This document shows positions 60,626 to 64,000 of a stretch of 64,000 nt of DNA, piece after piece; the stretch's first letter is position 1, and every line of letters starts with the position of its first letter. Source of the stretch: Sycobia sp. Sy_11 (lineage: Eukaryota; Arthropoda; Insecta; Hymenoptera; Epichrysomallidae); assembly GCA_018907035.1 (NCBI GenBank), contig JACCIC010000005.1:1431501-1495500 (forward strand), given 5' to 3'. The notes under the pieces were generated by a model. That model was not told the DNA's origin and did not search any database. It saw only the letters and a list, made by a program, of their open reading frames with translations. A program made the translations under genes and the position numbers.

Positions 60626-62897
60626 CGCGCGCAATAACAAGATTTATAAACTTATTTAATGGGCCGACTGTTTTTCTTGTTTTCGAACCACTAATTGATC
60701 CTAAATTTACAATTTGCGCAACAAGAAAAAACAAAGGATCGAACCTTCTTACACAAATTTCCCCTTAATAACTCATTTTCCCACCATCTGTAGGCCGATA
60801 GGAACGATCAAAAGTACGATTGTAATCGTTTATATACACGCATAAAAGTTTTTGACGTATATACGGATCTTGCAATAAAGTACGCGCTCACGCGCGCACA
60901 CACGCACACACCTTTACTCGTTCGGTTGCAGTATCTGCCCTGCGTGCCGAGGCTGCCCTGGGCGAGGTCGGGCTCGCAGTAATTGGGCGAGTGCTGCAGA
61001 AAGACGAGCTCGCTCCTCTTTGGGATCCTCTTCTGGCTGATCCCGGAGCCGCCCGCTCCCCCGCCCCCGCCCCCGCCGCCGCTACCGAACTTCACCCTCT
61101 TGAGCACGAGGTGCGGCCTCCTCGGCTGCCTGCTGATGCTCGGCCCCGGGGTCTCGCCGAAGCCGCCGCCGGGCATCTTGGGCGCTCGGTTACGCTCGTC
61201 CGGGCTGCCGAGCGAATCGCTCGGTTTGCCCTGGGTCTTCGCGTCGTTGCCGAGGATCGGCGACGTCTCCGCCGAGCGCAGCATCGCCTCGGTGCTCTGA
61301 AAATACGTATTGTATCGTATAATCAGCCTCGTTTTCCGTCTAACGGATGGATATTATAGTAGGTACTTCAAATAATATTGTATTTTTAATTATTTTAACA
61401 TGTTTCTATTAAATTTTACGATAAAAAAAATTTAATATATTCAATTCAACAGTTATTTATACTGCTTGTCAATGAACTGATTTAGTTGAAATAAAAAATA
61501 CTATTTGATTCAACTAATAAAATAAAAAAAGAATTGTGTCATTGGCAATTAGCAACTAAATATTAACGGAATACACCACTTTTAAATTGCAAAATCCAAA
61601 AAATCATTTGAATTATGTTCTAAATATTATATGAAGAGTACATTAGAGGGTGAAGGGTGTATTAAATTTTCTCACTATTAATAAATTTTATCTGTATTGA
61701 CAGGAATAGAAGCGAAAAAATTAGAGCTACATGCTACATTCTTCATGCTAATATTATTTATAGTTCCTAAAATAAAAAGTGGCATATTCAAAATGGCGAT
61801 TTCATGTTTGTAGTTTGTAAAATGGAAAACTCTTTATAATACTGAAATAAATGTATTTCAGTCAGATATCTAGTGATGAAAGTTTAAATGATAGTTTCGA
61901 AGTATCATTTAATATTGAAAACGGTGGATATCAAATGGCAATAAACCGATTACAGTTTCTACGATTCTAGAAAGGCTCGAATTAATGAAGAACACAAAAT
62001 TATAAAAAAAGAAGAAAAAATGAAAAGAGCAAGTACACTCTTTATTCTACGTTTAGGTCGTCGTTAGGTCTGCGTTATGTTAAAGAAGAAATCTTTGAAG
62101 AAACGGCCTAGTATTTTGAAAGGTTCGTGATTAGTAAATGCAAAATCTTCGAGTACTTTCCTCAATCTGACTACGAGAAAATCAAATAGTTCCGTCTTTA
62201 TATTGAATGTAGTAGAATGTTGGTAGACCATCTTGAATTGAATGAAAATCAAATTATAGATTCATGAGTAAGTTACCCCAAACATCTTAAAGTCTTTGAG
62301 TTAAAATAAAAAAAAAAATTTTTTTGAGCCAACACATTGGTTCATCAGTTTATTAAAGATTAATCTATAAATATCGGTAATTTATTTACCAAATTAATGT
62401 AATACGAATATTTAGATAGATCAAAATGATCCCAATTTTTCTTAAAGCATCCGAATATACTTCGAATATCTGGATTATCTACATAGTCAGAAAATTCGGA
62501 TACCAGTATAATCGAATTTTTTACTCGAGTGTTCGAATATTCCGATGTCACTTCCAGCAATAGATTAAAACAGACATTCTGAACTGTGCAGTAGTTCTCG
62601 TTCTATGATAAGATCGGTTATCTATCTGATATTACTAGTATCTATTTTTAGGCAGAAAAAACTGGAAATAACATACGATTATATATATATATATGTCTAT
62701 ATATTTATACATTTCTATATAGAAACAATCAACGCTTCATTTGCTCATTTCGTCTTTACATTATTTTAACATATAAATTGAATTGACCGATCTCGCGGTA
62801 GGGCAGGAGAGGCGGAACAAAATTGGCCGTCTCCCCGTGCGTGCAACATCAGAGCCGTAAAAGAATAAAAAGTATAATACACGGAGGTAGACAGAGT

Positions 62898-62955
<58 letters not shown>

Positions 62956-63156
62956 GTAGATAATGCGAGTCGTCACCTGTATCGTGGGCGGCGGGGGCGG
63001 TGTAATGGCCATAACCGGTCTTGCCCTGTAGTACTTCTTCATGAGAGCGTCTCCGATTTGACGAAAGCTGGGCAGGGTCCGCCAGCAGGTTCTCACGGTG
63101 CAGGAGCCGGAGACCCCGTGGCACTTGCACTCCGTCTGCAGGAGAGCTTTCACTAT
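58620..63156 (-). CDS. Wnt7: Wnt ligand, best match Wnt7 (Drosophila Wnt2); last three coding exons, 5' part outside window
   Basis: Exons: 62977-63156, 60912-61296, 58620-58771 (TGA at 58620-58622). Phases agree (0, then 1) and the joins use GT...AG. The first exon encodes [17 protein letters not shown], the Wnt hallmark with the Ser acylated by Porcupine, then [20 protein letters not shown]. The second encodes a long linker, then [11 protein letters not shown], and after a glycine run [33 protein letters not shown]. The last encodes [35 protein letters not shown] and EEYTCK at the C terminus. All expected C-terminal cysteines are visible. SPNYCE and CGRGYNTHQ are typical of Wnt7, and LVLKR plus LMKKY resemble Drosophila Wnt2. 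A secreted, lipid-modified Frizzled ligand. The linker is about 60 residues longer than in vertebrate Wnt7. Family certain, subtype likely. Confidence 0.93.
60265..60303 (+). repeat. (TA)n microsatellite in a Wnt intron
   Basis: TA run, followed by a TG/TA patch, inside the intron between the last two Wnt exons. Confidence 0.9.
60546..60622 (+). repeat. (TA)n microsatellite in a Wnt intron
   Basis: The longest TA tract of the window, with two CA interruptions near its left end, about 290 bp from the Wnt exon at 60912. Confidence 0.9.
62896..62954 (+). repeat. (AG)n microsatellite next to a Wnt exon
   Basis: AG run ending about 20 bp from the splice donor of the Wnt exon 62977-63156, so on the transcript it is a CT tract just inside the intron. 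Confidence 0.9.
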
Positions 63157-63307
63157 CTGCAAGCACGAGACACGCGGATGTTTTTTTACTTCTCTTCTTT
63201 TTGGGTTTTAAATGCATGCGTGTTGAGTCCCCATCGTCTGCGCCCCCCCCCACCCCCACCCTTGACAGCCACCGCGCGCAACGCAATCGGTCGCAACACG
63301 GGCGCTC

Positions 63308-63364
<57 letters not shown>

Positions 63365-64000
63365 TATTCGTTATATATTCACAGAGCACGTGTATGCGGT
63401 TAAGTGAAATATTCGCTGGGGAATGACTTGTAGTTTTGTTCAAGGTGATTTTATACTTCTTCGTCTTCTTATTTTTGTGTTTGTTTTGTTTTTTGTTTTT
63501 TTTTTCTGCTTTTATTATTTTTCTTTTATATATAATTTCTTCGATCGATTTAATATTTTTGTGGATTTTTTATGGCGCTCGTGCACGACCGAGGTGTTGA
63601 AAGTAATTTAGTTTCTTCGTATAAGGAGGCTCGGCCTAGCAGATTTATCGTCATTTATAAATCGTGAAGGAATAAGTGGCTGCGGTTGATAAAGAATTTT
63701 TCTTTTTTAATGCTACGCTACCTACATTCACAGTGCACGCTTCGAGCAGTGGAGGAAAAAAAATAATTATTAAAATACAGCAACGACGAAAAAGAAATCT
63801 ATATGCCCATATTGAAATTGGAAGACCGTTTTAATTTATGTTTGAAAAAATTCCCGGACGCCCAAATATTGCAAAACTGTTGTTTGGAGCAACGAAGTTT
63901 ACTGGATTATTGGGTTATTGAGGACAAATTGTGCCATATGACTGAACTCGTAACTTTGACGTTAGTGGAAAGGGCCAGGGGGAGTTTGGTAAAAGTGGAA
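63157..64000 (-). other. Wnt intron running out of the window
   Basis: Follows the splice acceptor (TTGCAG-like) of the Wnt exon at 63156. It contains a C-rich patch near 63243 and the ATT repeat. No further Wnt exon was found up to the window edge, so the N-terminal exons lie beyond it. Confidence 0.6.
63309..63360 (+). repeat. (ATT)n trinucleotide repeat
   Basis: Fifteen or so ATT units in the Wnt intron upstream of the first visible exon. Stop-free frames across it are artefacts. Confidence 0.9.

Noticed and set aside
60991..61359. 105- and 122-codon plus-strand ORFs, Pro/Ala-rich
   Set aside because: They are antisense shadows of the GC-rich Wnt exon at 60912-61296.
62849..63426. ORFs over 130 codons on both strands around the first visible Wnt exon
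   Set aside because: Only the frame giving [11 protein letters not shown] is real. The others read through AG and ATT repeats.

Overview
The window is an AT-rich nuclear segment of an animal, most likely an insect. It carries intron-rich genes, a Wnt ligand gene, an RDH13-like dehydrogenase, mariner, R1/Jockey-type LINE and Penelope-like (PLE) relics, tRNA-derived SINEs and many (TA)n/(CT)n microsatellites. A hymenopteran would fit, but I cannot prove that from sequence alone. All six genes I can support lie on the minus strand. Most are split into exons of 35-130 nt, too short for a plain ORF scan.

Region 1 (about 1-38,260) is the most interesting part. It is a head-to-tail array of four paralogous genes encoding small secreted proteins (188, 182 and 212 aa, plus one cut by the window edge). 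Each protein is a short signal peptide followed by tandem saposin A-type (SapA) domains with the spacing C-x7-W-C-x8-C-x5-C. No SapB domain is visible. Every domain is built from two micro-exons. An 'A' exon (58-67 nt, once 130) holds Cys1 and Cys2. A 'B' exon (exactly 59 nt in all 13 internal cases) holds Cys3 and Cys4. Intron phases alternate 1-2-1, so each domain is a symmetrical 1-1 cassette. I count 14 complete domains and one half domain. Genes from 5' to 3' on the minus strand: A 38255-30040, B 26646-22403, C 17205-9084, D 3615 to beyond position 1. Three of the four share an identical 14-bp element about 180-205 bp upstream of the start codon. Introns and spacers hold SINEs, PLE fragments (one with a hammerhead-ribozyme-like motif), a mariner relic, a 60-bp minisatellite, and a large palindrome whose loop-side arm was hit by a SINE.

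Region 2 (about 38,300-53,000) has no supported host gene. It contains AT-rich tandem repeats just upstream of the array, then patches of higher GC with degraded LINE sequence: reverse transcriptase and ORF1 on the plus strand at 43.1-45.3 kb between two direct repeats, and ORF1 with a CCHC knuckle on the minus strand at 48.6-50 kb. A further antisense LINE relic lies at 27.3-28.45 kb, inside region 1.

Region 3 (53,032-54,850) is a complete six-exon gene for a 321-aa RDH13-like short-chain dehydrogenase, with a poly(A) signal and a GC-richer 5' flank. Two foldback elements lie just upstream of it.

Region 4 (58,620-64,000) holds the last three coding exons of a Wnt gene, best matching Wnt7 (Drosophila Wnt2). 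Its inter-domain linker carries an unusual proline- and glycine-rich insertion. The 5' part of the gene lies beyond the window.
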